In this document: positions 28,582 to 38,778 of the stretch, piece by piece
Position numbering within the stretch: the stretch's first letter is position 1
How the letters are laid out: the number at the start of each line of letters is the position of its first letter
From: Peptostreptococcaceae bacterium
GTDB taxonomy: Bacteria > Bacillota > Clostridia > Peptostreptococcales > Acidaminobacteraceae
Reading direction: 5' to 3'
Length of the DNA stretch: 64,000 bases
NCBI GenBank assembly: GCA_027064135.1
Contig: JAMOQG010000143.1
Location: 1 to 64,000 of the forward strand
The notes under the pieces: model-generated
Told to the model about the DNA's origin: nothing
Seen by the model: the letters and a program-made list of their open reading frames with translations, nothing else
The model's database searches: none
Position numbers and translations under genes: made by a program

Positions 28582-30021
28582 TTATAGATTTAATATTTTT
28601 TCGGAATTATCCTCAAAATATCTAATCTTAAAATTATAAGTTTTTAAATTTGCTTCTAAAATAGCATATTGTTCTCTATCAATCCATTTTACAATTAATT
28701 CATTTTTAGACTCTGAATCAATTATTTCCATTTTACCATCAAATACTTTAAATTCGTTTCTAAATTTCATTAATTTTAATAAACTTTGAACAATAGGTCT
28801 TTTAACTTCATTTTCTATTTCATTTAAACTATAAAAATGTCTATTTATATCTCTACCCATTTTTGTTTTTTCTAATAATTCAATATCATTTTTTCCTGCC
28901 ATTAAACCCACATAATATACTTGAGGTATTCCAGGCGAAAAAAATTGAATGGCTCTAGATAATAAATATGCTTTCTCATTATCACCAAGTGCAGAATAAT
29001 AAGTGCAATTAATTTGATATATATCTAAATTATTATATTTTTCCGAACTATATATTTTCTTAGCACTACCACCATTTGAATATAATGCTTCTTTCGTAAA
29101 TTCCACATCTTTATCACTCATTAAGTCTTTAACATCAACTACCCCAATACCATCATGCGTATCTAATGTAGTAAATTGATTTTTAGGTGCTATTTTCATC
29201 CAGTTAATTAAATTTTCTTTATTATTACTATATAACGCATGTAAAACTAACATAGGGAGTGCAAAATCATATACATAATATCCTTTTTCAGCCAATTTTA
29301 ATTGAATTGAATAATGTTCATGTATCTCTGGTAAAATAATAGCTCCATTATCTTTAGCTATGTTATTGACATACTCAAGTATTTCCCATGTATCCGGTTC
29401 AACAAAAAAACAATTTGTATCAACTTTTTTAGTTACATATGCAAAAGCATCAATTCTAATAATTTTTGCTCCATTTTTGCATAATCCAATTATTGATTCT
29501 TTAATAAATTCTCTTGTTGCCTCTTTTGTAATATCTAAATCAACTTGTTCTTCAGCAAAAGTACACCAAACTTTATCTTTTGATCCATCCTTAAATTCAA
29601 CATTAATATATGGTGCTCTAGGTTTTCTTTTATAAATTAGATCAATTTGCTCTTGAGTCGGTTCACCATTAGGCCAAAATTCACTGTACTTAATAAAATA
29701 ATCATAAAACTCAGATTTATTTTTATTTTTTATAAAATCAGAAAAATATTTTGATGATCTTGAGATATGATTCAACATTATATCATACATTAATATGAAA
29801 TCATCACTTATTCCTAATAAATCGTTCCAATTCCCAAATTTTTTATCAACTTCTTCATATGTTGTTGGTGCAAAACCTCTATCAGCTGATGATGGATAAA
29901 AAGGCAATACATGGACTCCTTTTACTGCATCTTTAAAATAATTTTTAAGTACATAATCAAGTTCATTCAAATTTTTTCCTAAACTATCAGGATAAGTAAT
30001 TAACATAATTTCATTTTTCAT
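28582..30021 (-). CDS. gtfA: Sucrose phosphorylase (GH13_18)
   Basis: 479-residue cytoplasmic enzyme converting sucrose plus phosphate to glucose 1-phosphate and fructose. Overall sequence resembles streptococcal GtfA closely: LITYPDSLGKNL at the N-terminus, SADRGFAP, nucleophile Asp191 in IIRIDAFAY, acid/base Glu232 in LPEIHEHYS, and LDTHDGIGVVD. Relatives acting on sucrose 6'-phosphate, glucosylglycerate or glucosylglycerol exist in GH13_18, so substrate is not certain. The promoter carries a LacI-type operator. Confidence 0.88.
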   Translation of the reverse strand: MKNEIMLITYPDSLGKNLNELDYVLKNYFKDAVKGVHVLPFYPSSADRGFAPTTYEEVDKKFGNWNDLLGISDDFILMYDIMLNHISRSSKYFSDFIKNKNKSEFYDYFIKYSEFWPNGEPTQEQIDLIYKRKPRAPYINVEFKDGSKDKVWCTFAEEQVDLDITKEATREFIKESIIGLCKNGAKIIRIDAFAYVTKKVDTNCFFVEPDTWEILEYVNNIAKDNGAIILPEIHEHYSIQLKLAEKGYYVYDFALPMLVLHALYSNNKENLINWMKIAPKNQFTTLDTHDGIGVVDVKDLMSDKDVEFTKEALYSNGGSAKKIYSSEKYNNLDIYQINCTYYSALGDNEKAYLLSRAIQFFSPGIPQVYYVGLMAGKNDIELLEKTKMGRDINRHFYSLNEIENEVKRPIVQSLLKLMKFRNEFKVFDGKMEIIDSESKNELIVKWIDREQYAILEANLKTYNFKIRYFEDNSEKILNL

Positions 30022-30033
30022 TTTTTCCTCCTT

Positions 30034-30072
30034 TGTAACCGGTTACATATTCTTTAAAAAATAAGATTCCAA
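30034..30072 (-). promoter_or_regulatory. gtfA promoter overlapped by a LacI-family operator
   Basis: On the minus strand TTGGAA (30067-30072) lies 17 bp from TATGTA (30044-30049). A perfect 14-bp palindrome TGTAACCGGTTACA (30034-30047), with the central CG of LacI/GalR operators, covers the -10 box and the likely start site. The -35 falls inside the pyk terminator stem. Repression by a sugar-responsive LacI regulator encoded elsewhere is the likely reading. Confidence 0.7.
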
Positions 30073-30086
30073 GTAGGAATCTTATT
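30060..30086 (-). terminator. Terminator of pfkA-pyk
   Basis: A perfect 11-bp stem (AATAAGATTCC with GGAATCTTATT) and AAGTA loop, then a T run on the minus strand, 9 bp after the pyk stop codon. Confidence 0.88.
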
Positions 30087-30095
30087 CTGTAATTA

Positions 30096-31853
30096 TTATA
30101 ATACTCTTGTTCTACCAGCGTAAACAATACCTTTTTCTGAGTCTAAAGTAACCAATGCTCCATCTTTTATAATTTCAGTTACATTACTAGCTCCAACTAT
30201 TGCAGGTATTCCAAGTGATACAGCTACAACAGCAGCATGAGAAGTATATCCGCCTTCTTCAACAATTAAACCAGCTGCATTTTCGATATACATCATAAGA
30301 TCTTTATCTGTAGCATTAGTTGCAATAATATCGCCTTTATTAAATTTATCTTTTGCATCTTGAGCACTTTTTATTACACATACATTTCCAGTAATAACCT
30401 CTTTTCCAAGTCCAGTTCCTTTAGTTAAAATATCTCCAATTAAATGAACTTTCATTAAGTTAGTTGCTCCAGCTACACCAACAGGTACTCCAGCTGTAAT
30501 TACTACTAAGTCGCCATGTTTTACATACTTAGCTTCTTTAGTTTTCTCTATTACCATATCAAATATTTCATCTGAAGTTTCAGCCTCATCAATTAGCACT
30601 GATTCAACGCCCCAAACTAAAGATAATTTTCTTCTTACAGCTTCACTAGGAGTACCTGCAACAATTACTGATTTTGGTCTTAATTTAGCAATTTTTCTAG
30701 CAGTAAATCCTGAAGCAGTAGCTGTCAATATTGCACTTGCTTCTAAGTCTAAAGCAGTGGTACAAGTTGCATGAGAAACAGCAAATGTAACTCCTGTTTC
30801 AACCGCTTTAGTAGCTCTATCTTTTAATAATTTTTTATAATCTATTGCATTTTCAGCGCATTTTGCAATCGAAACCATTGTTTTAACAGATTCAACAGGA
30901 TAATTACCCATTGCTGTCTCACCTGAAAGCATAATTGCATCTGTCCCATCAAAAATTGCATTTGCAACGTCTGTAGTTTCAGCTCTTGTTGGTCTTGGAT
31001 TTCTAATCATTGAATCAAGCATCTGAGTTGCAGTTACAACAGGCTTACCTTGAATATTACATTTTTCAATCATCATTTTTTGTGCAATTGGAACTTGCTC
31101 AATTGGAATTTCAACTCCTAAATCTCCTCTTGCAACCATAATTGCATCAGAAACCTCGATTATTTCATCTATATTGTCAACACCCTCTTGATTTTCTATT
31201 TTTGAAATAATATGAATATCATGAGCGTCATTATCTTCTAATACTTTTCTTATTTCTAAGACATCACTTGCTTTTCTAATAAATGAAGCAGCGATAAAAT
31301 CTATTCCATTTTCAATACCGAATATTATATCAGATTTATCTTTATCTGTAATAGCTGGTAAATTAATGCTAACTCCCGGCACATTTACACCTTTATAGTC
31401 TTTAACAGGACCATCATTTAATACTTTACATTTAATATCTTTATCATCAAGTTCAACCACTTCTAACCCAACTAAACCATCATCTATTAAAATTGTATCT
31501 CCTATAACAACGTCGTTAACTAAGTTTTTATACGATAAAGTACATCTTTCTTGATCACCTTCGATATCATCACTTGTAAAAGTAAAAAAATCTCCAGTTT
31601 TTAAATTAACAACATCTTCTTTAAATATTCCTGTTCTAATTTCAGGACCTTTTGTATCTAAAAGAAGAGCCACAGGCATATTTAATTCTTCTCTTACTTC
31701 TTTAATCATATTTAATTTCCCTAATTGTTCTTCATGTGAACCATGAGAAAAATTAAGTCTTGCAACATTTAAACCGCTTCTTACCAATTCCGCAAATATT
31801 TCTTTATCAGAACTTGCAGGTCCAATAGTACAAATTATCTTTGTTTTTTTCAT
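30096..31853 (-). CDS. pyk: Pyruvate kinase with C-terminal phosphotransfer-like extension
   Basis: About 585 residues, 110 longer than E. coli PykF because of the C-terminal extra domain found in Bacillus enzymes; this domain keeps GGYTSHAAVVAVSLG, resembling the His domain of PEP-utilising enzymes. The core shows ICTIGPAS, RLNFSHGSHE, the catalytic Lys region FIAASFIRK and VTATQMLDSM. ATG at 31853 follows AAGGAGA; an upstream in-frame extension has no site. It lies downstream of pfkA with a possible internal promoter. Confidence 0.96.
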   Translation of the reverse strand: MKKTKIICTIGPASSDKEIFAELVRSGLNVARLNFSHGSHEEQLGKLNMIKEVREELNMPVALLLDTKGPEIRTGIFKEDVVNLKTGDFFTFTSDDIEGDQERCTLSYKNLVNDVVIGDTILIDDGLVGLEVVELDDKDIKCKVLNDGPVKDYKGVNVPGVSINLPAITDKDKSDIIFGIENGIDFIAASFIRKASDVLEIRKVLEDNDAHDIHIISKIENQEGVDNIDEIIEVSDAIMVARGDLGVEIPIEQVPIAQKMMIEKCNIQGKPVVTATQMLDSMIRNPRPTRAETTDVANAIFDGTDAIMLSGETAMGNYPVESVKTMVSIAKCAENAIDYKKLLKDRATKAVETGVTFAVSHATCTTALDLEASAILTATASGFTARKIAKLRPKSVIVAGTPSEAVRRKLSLVWGVESVLIDEAETSDEIFDMVIEKTKEAKYVKHGDLVVITAGVPVGVAGATNLMKVHLIGDILTKGTGLGKEVITGNVCVIKSAQDAKDKFNKGDIIATNATDKDLMMYIENAAGLIVEEGGYTSHAAVVAVSLGIPAIVGASNVTEIIKDGALVTLDSEKGIVYAGRTRVL

Positions 31854-31884
31854 TTCAATCTCCTTATAATCTTTAAATTCTTCC

Positions 31885-31893
31885 ATTATAACA
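31885..31893 (-). promoter_or_regulatory. Extended -10 element upstream of pyk
   Basis: The minus strand has TGTTATAAT, an extended -10 hexamer (TGnTATAAT), about 32 bp before the pyk start. No good -35 is visible. It would allow pyk transcription independent of pfkA. Confidence 0.4.
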
Positions 31894-31942
31894 TAATACA
31901 TTTTTTAAAAAATAACACTGTAAGTTCCTATGAATTTTTAAA

Positions 31943-32902
31943 TTAAATAGCTAGGATTTGAGTTAATTTATACAAATCCTCATCTATTTCTCTAGGAATT
32001 TCTAAAGCTTCCTTAATATTCAAAGAAATAATTTTATTGCCTTTTATACCAACAACTTTTCCAGCATCACCATTAATTAACAAGTTAACAGCTTCAGCTC
32101 CAAATCTACTAGCTAAAACTCTATCATAAGGAGTTGGGGTTCCTCCTCTTTGTAGATATCCAATAACGCTAACTCTTGTTTTTGTTCCCGTTTTTAGTTC
32201 AAGCTCTTCTGCAAGCTCATACGGTTTTCCTACGCCTTCAGCAAGCAAAACAATACTAGACAATTTACCTCTATTTTTCCCTCTTATAATATTTTCTGAT
32301 ATTTCATCAATATCAAAATCAATTTCAGGAATTATTATACTTTCAGCACCACCTGATAATCCAGCATAAAGTGCAATATCTCCACAATTTCTACCCATTA
32401 CCTCAATAATATTTGTTCTGCCATGTGCTGTGGAAGTATCTCTTACATTACCAATTGCATTTACAACAGTCATTAATGCTGTAAAAAATCCAATTGTATA
32501 ATCAGTATAACCTAAATCATTATCAATTGTTGCAGGAATACCAATAGTAGGAATACCATTTTCACATAATTTTGCTGCTCCTCTAAAGGAACCATCACCA
32601 CCAATTACAACTAGACCATCAATTTTAAATGTTTTTAATACATTAATCGCTCTATTAAAACCTTTCTCAGTTTTAAATTCCAAAGATCTAGCAGATCTTA
32701 ATTTTGTTCCTCCTCTATGAATTATATCTCCAACAGAAGAAACATCCATATTAATAACGTCGCCTTCAATTAAACCTTGATACCCTCTTTTAATACCTAC
32801 AACTTCTAGTCCATTATAAATAGCTACTCTTACAACAGCTCTAATTGCCGCATTCATTCCAGGAGCGTCTCCTCCACTTGTTAAAACACCAATTTTTTTC
32901 AT
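31943..32902 (-). CDS. pfkA: ATP-dependent 6-phosphofructokinase
   Basis: 319 residues, the size of the bacterial [31 protein letters not shown] and MGRNCGDIA are intact. Gly in GGDGS marks ATP rather than PPi dependence. The catalytic loop reads PATIDND, with Ala where most ATP enzymes have Gly and PPi enzymes have Lys. The dnaE-pfkA-pyk order is common in Firmicutes. Confidence 0.96.
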   Translation of the reverse strand: MKKIGVLTSGGDAPGMNAAIRAVVRVAIYNGLEVVGIKRGYQGLIEGDVINMDVSSVGDIIHRGGTKLRSARSLEFKTEKGFNRAINVLKTFKIDGLVVIGGDGSFRGAAKLCENGIPTIGIPATIDNDLGYTDYTIGFFTALMTVVNAIGNVRDTSTAHGRTNIIEVMGRNCGDIALYAGLSGGAESIIIPEIDFDIDEISENIIRGKNRGKLSSIVLLAEGVGKPYELAEELELKTGTKTRVSVIGYLQRGGTPTPYDRVLASRFGAEAVNLLINGDAGKVVGIKGNKIISLNIKEALEIPREIDEDLYKLTQILAI

Positions 32903-32996
32903 ATTATCACTCCAATTATAAACTGCACATACTATATTAAACTATTTTTACAAAACATTCAATAATTTTAATCGACTACTTAAAAATATCCTTGAC

Positions 32997-35900
32997 TTAA
33001 CAATATTTTACAGAATTTTCACCAGTAATTTTCTCTAAATCAATTTTTAGTTTTTCAGAATAAGCAACTAAAAAATTACCATCAAGTTCAAGCTTCTCTT
33101 TTTTACTTTCCAAATATATTACAACTTTTTTCTCGCCTTTACTAGCATTTAATACCCTCTTTATAAGTTTTATATCATCAATTTTGTAATTTTTTATTTT
33201 AATATAAAGTTTTTTATTATTTTCGTTCATTTTCTCAATTAAACTATCATTTATTTTCTCAATTTTCAAAGCAATTATTTTAGGAACTTCAGTTTCATCA
33301 TAACTAATTTTTCCTCTTACAATAATTGGATTGCCAACTTTTAAAATATTCTTATTACTATAATAAACTTTAGGAAAAACAATTATTTCTTGCTCATTAT
33401 AAATATCCTCAATTGTTAAAAAAGCCATTTCATTCGAATTTTTTGTTACTTTTAAATTCATTTTAGAAATCATGCCAATTAAAACAGTTTGCTTAGAATC
33501 ATATTTTTCTTCTTGATTCTTAACTTTTTCAATAAACTCATTAATGTTCTGAATTTTTAAATTTTCAAACTTTTTTCTCCATTTGCTAAAAGGATGATTA
33601 CTTAAATATATTCCAAGTACTTCTTTTTCAAATTGTAAAAGAATATCATCATTTAATTCGTTAATATTGGGAATATCATAATTAATTATTGAATCATTTC
33701 CAATCGAATTATTTCCTTCAAAAAGTGAAACTTGTCCTCTTACATTTTTTCTTGAATTTGTATGAACACTTGAAACAACTCTATCAAATATTGCTAAAAG
33801 TTGTGATCTATATAAATTAAATCCATCAAAAGCACCTGATTTTATTAAGCTTTCAATATCGCGTTTATTTAACTCAGAAGATTCAATCCTTTCGCAAAAT
33901 TCTACAAATCCATTAAATAGTTTATTTTTCCTTTTGCTTTCAATTTCTTTTATAATTCCAGTTCCAACATTTTTTATTGCGAGTAATCCATATCTAATAT
34001 TGCCATTTTCAACTGCAAAATTTTTATATGATTTATTTATATTTGGACTTAAAAGTTCAATTCCAAGATCTTTTGAATTTTGAATATAAAGTGATAATTT
34101 TGAGTGATTTCCCAATACACTTGTCATTAATGCCGCCATAAATTCAACAGTATAATGTGTTTTTAAATATGCTGTCTGGTATGCAATAACAGCATATCCA
34201 GCTGCATGAGATTTATTAAATGCATACTTTGCAAAATCGACCATATCATCAAATATTATATTTGCAATTTCCTTATTTACGCCTCTTCTTATGCAACCTT
34301 CAACTATTACTCTTCCATTTAAATCAACTTGCCCATATATAAATATTTCACGTTCTTTTTTCATTACTTCAATTTTTTTCTTACCCATCATACGTCTTAC
34401 CAAATCACTTCGTCCATATGAATAACCAGCAAGTTTCCTAACTATTTCCATTACTTGTTCTTGATACACCAATATTCCATATGTTACTTCTAAAATTGGT
34501 TTCAATAAAGGATGAAGGTAAGTAATATTTTCAGGATTATTTTTATTTTTTATATATATTGGAATTGATTCCATTGGCCCTGGTCGATAAAGTGAAAGAC
34601 CTGCTATAATATCCTCAATATTTTTAGGCTTCAATTGTTTCATAAACTTCTGCATTCCAGATGATTCCAATTGAAAAACCCCAAGAGTATCTCCTTTTGA
34701 AATTAATTCATATGTTTTAGCATCTTCTATATCAATGTCCTCAATAACAATTGTTTTATTTAAATTTTTTTCAATAAGTAAAATTGAATTCTTTATTATA
34801 GTTAAAGTCCTAAGTCCTAAAAAATCCATTTTTAATAAACCAAGTTCTTCAAGTAATGTCATATCATATTGTGTTGTAATACTATGGTCTTGCATATACA
34901 AAGGCACATAACTATCAACAGATTTTTTTGAAATCACAACACCAGCTGCATGTGTTGAAGCATGTCTTGGCACTCCCTCAAGTCTTTTAGCAAATTTAAT
35001 AAGTGTTTTTATTTCATCATCTTGCCGAACTAATTTTTTCAATTCTATATTATTTTTTAATTCCTCTGTTAAAGTATTCATTCTATTTATTGTTTTTGCT
35101 ACTTTATCAACTTTTGAATAAGTAATATTTAAAACTCTTCCAACATCTCTTACAGCAGCTCGAGCTGCCATTGTACCAAATGTAATAATTTGTGAAACAT
35201 TGTCAATTCCATATTTATCAATTACATAATCAATAACTTCATGTCTTCTTGTATCTTCAAAATCAATATCAATATCAGGCATTGTAATTCTTTCAGGATT
35301 GAGAAATCTTTCAAAAATCAATCCATATTTTATTGGATCAACATCAGTGATTTTTAAAGAATATGCAACTAAAGAACCACCCGCACTACCTCTACCTGGC
35401 CCTACATAAATTCCTTTTTCTTTAGCAACTTTTATAAAATCCCATACAATTAAAAAATAATCTTCAAAACCCATTTGTTTTATAACATTAAGTTCATTTT
35501 GAAGTCTTAATTTCAATTTTTCATCTATTATTTCATATCGTTCCTTAAGTCCATCAACACAAAGCGCTTTTAAGTATTCATAACTTGTAAGATCAGATTC
35601 TATTTTATAAACAGGTAAATGCATTTTTGAAAAATCAAAATCATAATTACATTTGTTTGCAATTTCAACCGTATTATCTAAACAGTTTTCAACATTTTCA
35701 AATATTTCATACATTTCATCATAACTTTTTAAATAAAATTCATTTGATGGAAATTTCATTCTATCAGTTTCTTCCATAATTTTTCCGGTTTGTATACATA
35801 ATAATGCATCATGAATTATACTATCCTCTTTATTTAAATAATGTACATCATTAGTAGCTACTAATTTAACATTTATTTCTTTAGAGAGTTTAATTAATCC

Positions 35901-36467
35901 ACGATTTACTTTTTTTTGTCTTTCAATATTGTGGTCTTGCATTTCTAAATAAAAATCATCTTTAAATATTCTTTTAAAATTTAAAGCTATTTCTTTAGCT
36001 TTCTTATAATTATCATTTAATATTTCTTTCTGAATTTCTCCAGCTAAACAACCGCTTAATACAACAAGTCCTTCAGAATATTTTTCAATTATTTCGTAAT
36101 CAACTCTCGGTTTATAATAAAAACCTTCTTTATAACTTATAGAAACAAGTTTAATTAAATTTTGATATCCAATATCATTTTTTACAAGCATAATTAAATG
36201 ACCAATAGATTTATCCCTTGCAGCATTTTTATCTGAAAGTTTTCTTTGGGCAGTATATAACTCACAACCAATAATTGGCTTAATATTATTTTTTTTTGCT
36301 AATTTATAAAATTTCACTACACCAAACATAGATCCATGATCTGTAATTGCTACTGCATCCATATTTAAATCTTTTACTTTTTGAAATACTTCATTTAATT
36401 TTACAAAGCCATCAAGAAGACTATACTCTGTATGTAAATGAAGATGGATAAATTTTTTACTTAACAT
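32997..36467 (-). CDS. dnaE: DNA polymerase III alpha subunit DnaE
   Basis: About 1156 residues. The N-terminal PHP domain begins HLHLHTEYSLLDG; the C-family polymerase core contains the catalytic Asp pair in PDIDIDFEDTRR and GPGRGSAGGSLVAY; an OB fold lies near the C-terminus (about 1000-1080). This is the DnaE1/DnaE3-type polymerase, distinct from PolC of low-GC Gram-positives, which is presumably elsewhere. The ATG at 36467 follows GTGGAG and overlaps the upstream lipoprotein gene by 11 nt. Confidence 0.96.
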   Translation of the reverse strand: MLSKKFIHLHLHTEYSLLDGFVKLNEVFQKVKDLNMDAVAITDHGSMFGVVKFYKLAKKNNIKPIIGCELYTAQRKLSDKNAARDKSIGHLIMLVKNDIGYQNLIKLVSISYKEGFYYKPRVDYEIIEKYSEGLVVLSGCLAGEIQKEILNDNYKKAKEIALNFKRIFKDDFYLEMQDHNIERQKKVNRGLIKLSKEINVKLVATNDVHYLNKEDSIIHDALLCIQTGKIMEETDRMKFPSNEFYLKSYDEMYEIFENVENCLDNTVEIANKCNYDFDFSKMHLPVYKIESDLTSYEYLKALCVDGLKERYEIIDEKLKLRLQNELNVIKQMGFEDYFLIVWDFIKVAKEKGIYVGPGRGSAGGSLVAYSLKITDVDPIKYGLIFERFLNPERITMPDIDIDFEDTRRHEVIDYVIDKYGIDNVSQIITFGTMAARAAVRDVGRVLNITYSKVDKVAKTINRMNTLTEELKNNIELKKLVRQDDEIKTLIKFAKRLEGVPRHASTHAAGVVISKKSVDSYVPLYMQDHSITTQYDMTLLEELGLLKMDFLGLRTLTIIKNSILLIEKNLNKTIVIEDIDIEDAKTYELISKGDTLGVFQLESSGMQKFMKQLKPKNIEDIIAGLSLYRPGPMESIPIYIKNKNNPENITYLHPLLKPILEVTYGILVYQEQVMEIVRKLAGYSYGRSDLVRRMMGKKKIEVMKKEREIFIYGQVDLNGRVIVEGCIRRGVNKEIANIIFDDMVDFAKYAFNKSHAAGYAVIAYQTAYLKTHYTVEFMAALMTSVLGNHSKLSLYIQNSKDLGIELLSPNINKSYKNFAVENGNIRYGLLAIKNVGTGIIKEIESKRKNKLFNGFVEFCERIESSELNKRDIESLIKSGAFDGFNLYRSQLLAIFDRVVSSVHTNSRKNVRGQVSLFEGNNSIGNDSIINYDIPNINELNDDILLQFEKEVLGIYLSNHPFSKWRKKFENLKIQNINEFIEKVKNQEEKYDSKQTVLIGMISKMNLKVTKNSNEMAFLTIEDIYNEQEIIVFPKVYYSNKNILKVGNPIIVRGKISYDETEVPKIIALKIEKINDSLIEKMNENNKKLYIKIKNYKIDDIKLIKRVLNASKGEKKVVIYLESKKEKLELDGNFLVAYSEKLKIDLEKITGENSVKYC

Positions 36468-37674
36468 ATTCACTCCACAATTCATAAATTATATTTTTAA
36501 CATCACTATTTATCTCAGGTATATAATAATCAACTAATTCATCATATTTAATTGAAGTATATTTTACTTTTACACTTTTAATAAATTGTAATTCAATACT
36601 TGGCATACTTTTAAAATCAACAATTGGAAGTTTATTAAGTTTTGTATTTCCATATATAACACCTTGAGTTTTACCACTAATAATATCGTTTAAAACAACA
36701 AGCGAAGCAGATTTATTATTTGATTTATTTAACACAGCAAAATAATCAACATCACCTGTAGTACCTTCATCAATAACAAAAGTATTACACCCTTTAGGAA
36801 ATATTGAATCAGCAATGTTTTCAGCAACTCTATTGTAGTCCATTGACATTGAGAATAAAAGTTTATTTTCACTTAAAAGTTTATCCATATCATCATCTGA
36901 TTCTGGATATGATTCGCCCTTATTATATAAATATGGATCAAGTTCAATAAGATAATCAATTCCTGGTTTTACATATTCATAAATAGTATCCTTATCAATA
37001 TCTATTTGATTTAGTTCTTCAAAATCAACTTTTGACAAGATAGCTGATAAAATAAACGCCATTCCAGTTTTAGTCTTTGGATCTGGATAAGTTATCATGC
37101 CTTTATTTTTTTTTGCAATTTCTAATAATTCATCATATGTTACTGGCGTTTCATATAATATATCCTCATTATTAATGAAAACTAATTGATCTTTAAAAAT
37201 AGGAACTTCATAATTATCAATTTTAATTCCTTGATCATATTCTGAAATATATTCTTTGTTTTTCAAATTTGTATAATAATTAGGAAGTTTAATTAAAACA
37301 TCAGGATATAAATACTCATTTTCTTTTAATTCTTTAAATCCATAATCAGATAAATATATTAAATCATATTCTGATTCTTCATCATTTTCCTTTAATTCAA
37401 ACAATAATTCACTTATTTCAGAAAATTTCATATAAGTAAACCGCATTTCAATATTATATTTAATTTTAATATCTTTCCTAAAATCATTTTTAAGCCAGTC
37501 AACAATTTCTTTATCATCAGAATAATATAATACATTCAAAATTGTATTATCCGCACTCTCAACTATTGTTTCCCATTGCTTAGAAGTTATTTCCGGATTC
37601 GGAACCACTTCATTACTAGTAGAGCATCCTGTTAACAAAAGCATAAAAACAACAGCAATTATTATTTTTTTCAT
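36457..37674 (-). CDS. YnjB-like solute-binding lipoprotein
   Basis: 405 residues with a lipoprotein signal (lipobox LLTGC at about 13-17). The mature part resembles extracellular solute-binding proteins of the YnjB type (COG4134): an initial W-E-x-x-V motif followed by LNVLYYSDDKEIVDWL and later a DLIYLSDYGFKEL element. YnjB normally works with the YnjC permease and YnjD ATPase, but neither is nearby. The gene overlaps dnaE and follows an HD-GYP gene by 11 bp. The substrate is unknown. Confidence 0.7.
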   Translation of the reverse strand: MKKIIIAVVFMLLLTGCSTSNEVVPNPEITSKQWETIVESADNTILNVLYYSDDKEIVDWLKNDFRKDIKIKYNIEMRFTYMKFSEISELLFELKENDEESEYDLIYLSDYGFKELKENEYLYPDVLIKLPNYYTNLKNKEYISEYDQGIKIDNYEVPIFKDQLVFINNEDILYETPVTYDELLEIAKKNKGMITYPDPKTKTGMAFILSAILSKVDFEELNQIDIDKDTIYEYVKPGIDYLIELDPYLYNKGESYPESDDDMDKLLSENKLLFSMSMDYNRVAENIADSIFPKGCNTFVIDEGTTGDVDYFAVLNKSNNKSASLVVLNDIISGKTQGVIYGNTKLNKLPIVDFKSMPSIELQFIKSVKVKYTSIKYDELVDYYIPEINSDVKNIIYELWSEYVK

Positions 37675-37685
37675 AATATTCCCCT

Positions 37686-38762
37686 CTACAGTTTAAGATA
37701 ATTAATGTCATATATTTCGGTATCACATTTAGACAAATCTAAAAGTTTTCTCTGATTAATTTTTTCCATTTTGTTAGTATGAGTTAATCTTACTCTAGGT
37801 TCAAATCCATCTTCTTTTTCAACCACTCCAAAATACCCATTATTTAAAATAACATTAGTTCCATTTGGATAATGTCCAACAATTTTAATGAAATTTTTAA
37901 TAATATATTTATCAAATTTAGTATTAACATTGGCTATTAATATCTTTGTTGCGTCATATCTAGATAATTTTTTTCTATAATGTCTATTTGATAAAAGCGC
38001 ATCATATACATCACAAACTGCACATAATTTCGCTGACAATGGAATTTCAGAACTTTTTAACCCTTTTGGATATCCTGAACCATCTATGTTTTCATGATGA
38101 TATAAAACTGCATCTAAAGTTTCCTGTTGAATCTCTGAAGTTTTTGATAATATATCATAACCAAATTCTACATGTTTTTGAACCATTTCATACTCTTCAT
38201 CAGTTAATTTTCCCTTTTTAGTTAATAATTCATTTGGAACTTTCTCATAACCAATATCATGAATAATAATACCCATTGCAATTTTTCGAATCAAATCTCT
38301 GTTTAATCCTAAAACCATACAAGTTCCAACCGCTAATACCGTTGAATTTATAGCATGTTCAAAATAATACTCGCTTAATGATTTTAAATTATCAAGATTT
38401 AAAATTATCGCATCCATATCTAGAATTTCAACAAATATTTCATCAATTACTTGTTTGTATTTTTCAAGATTAATTGTACTATCATAGATAATATCGTTAA
38501 TAATTTCCTTTGTTATTTTTTTCGTTTTCTCTGTACTTTCATAGAATCTGTTTTCTGCTGGATCTTTCTCTGTTTCAAATAATTCAACAACTTTTTCTTT
38601 TATATGAACATAGTCAATACCAACATTTTCTATTTTAGTAATCATTCTTTTGCTTAATTTAGTATCAGCAACAAGTAATTCATTACCATTTTCATCAAAT
38701 ATTGCTTTAGCAAGTATTTGGCCTTCAATTAAATCAGTTACTGATTTAATTACAATTCCCAT
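37686..38762 (-). CDS. HD-GYP domain protein, probable cyclic-di-GMP phosphodiesterase
   Basis: About 358 residues. A short N-terminal domain (about 1-60) precedes a full HD-GYP domain with HDIGYEKVP, LLTKKGKL, HH and DGSGYPKGL. HD-GYP enzymes degrade cyclic di-nucleotides. No receiver or membrane domain is attached, so the input is unclear. ATG at 38762 follows AAGGGGG. It lies between ptsH and the lipoprotein gene. Confidence 0.9.
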   Translation of the reverse strand: MGIVIKSVTDLIEGQILAKAIFDENGNELLVADTKLSKRMITKIENVGIDYVHIKEKVVELFETEKDPAENRFYESTEKTKKITKEIINDIIYDSTINLEKYKQVIDEIFVEILDMDAIILNLDNLKSLSEYYFEHAINSTVLAVGTCMVLGLNRDLIRKIAMGIIIHDIGYEKVPNELLTKKGKLTDEEYEMVQKHVEFGYDILSKTSEIQQETLDAVLYHHENIDGSGYPKGLKSSEIPLSAKLCAVCDVYDALLSNRHYRKKLSRYDATKILIANVNTKFDKYIIKNFIKIVGHYPNGTNVILNNGYFGVVEKEDGFEPRVRLTHTNKMEKINQRKLLDLSKCDTEIYDINYLKL

Positions 38763-38778
38763 ACATTTCCCCCTTTTA

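Noticed and set aside
30096-31901. N-terminal extension of pyruvate kinase
   Set aside because: The upstream 16 codons contain the ribosome binding site and the extended -10 element; the start at 31853 matches the family N-terminus.
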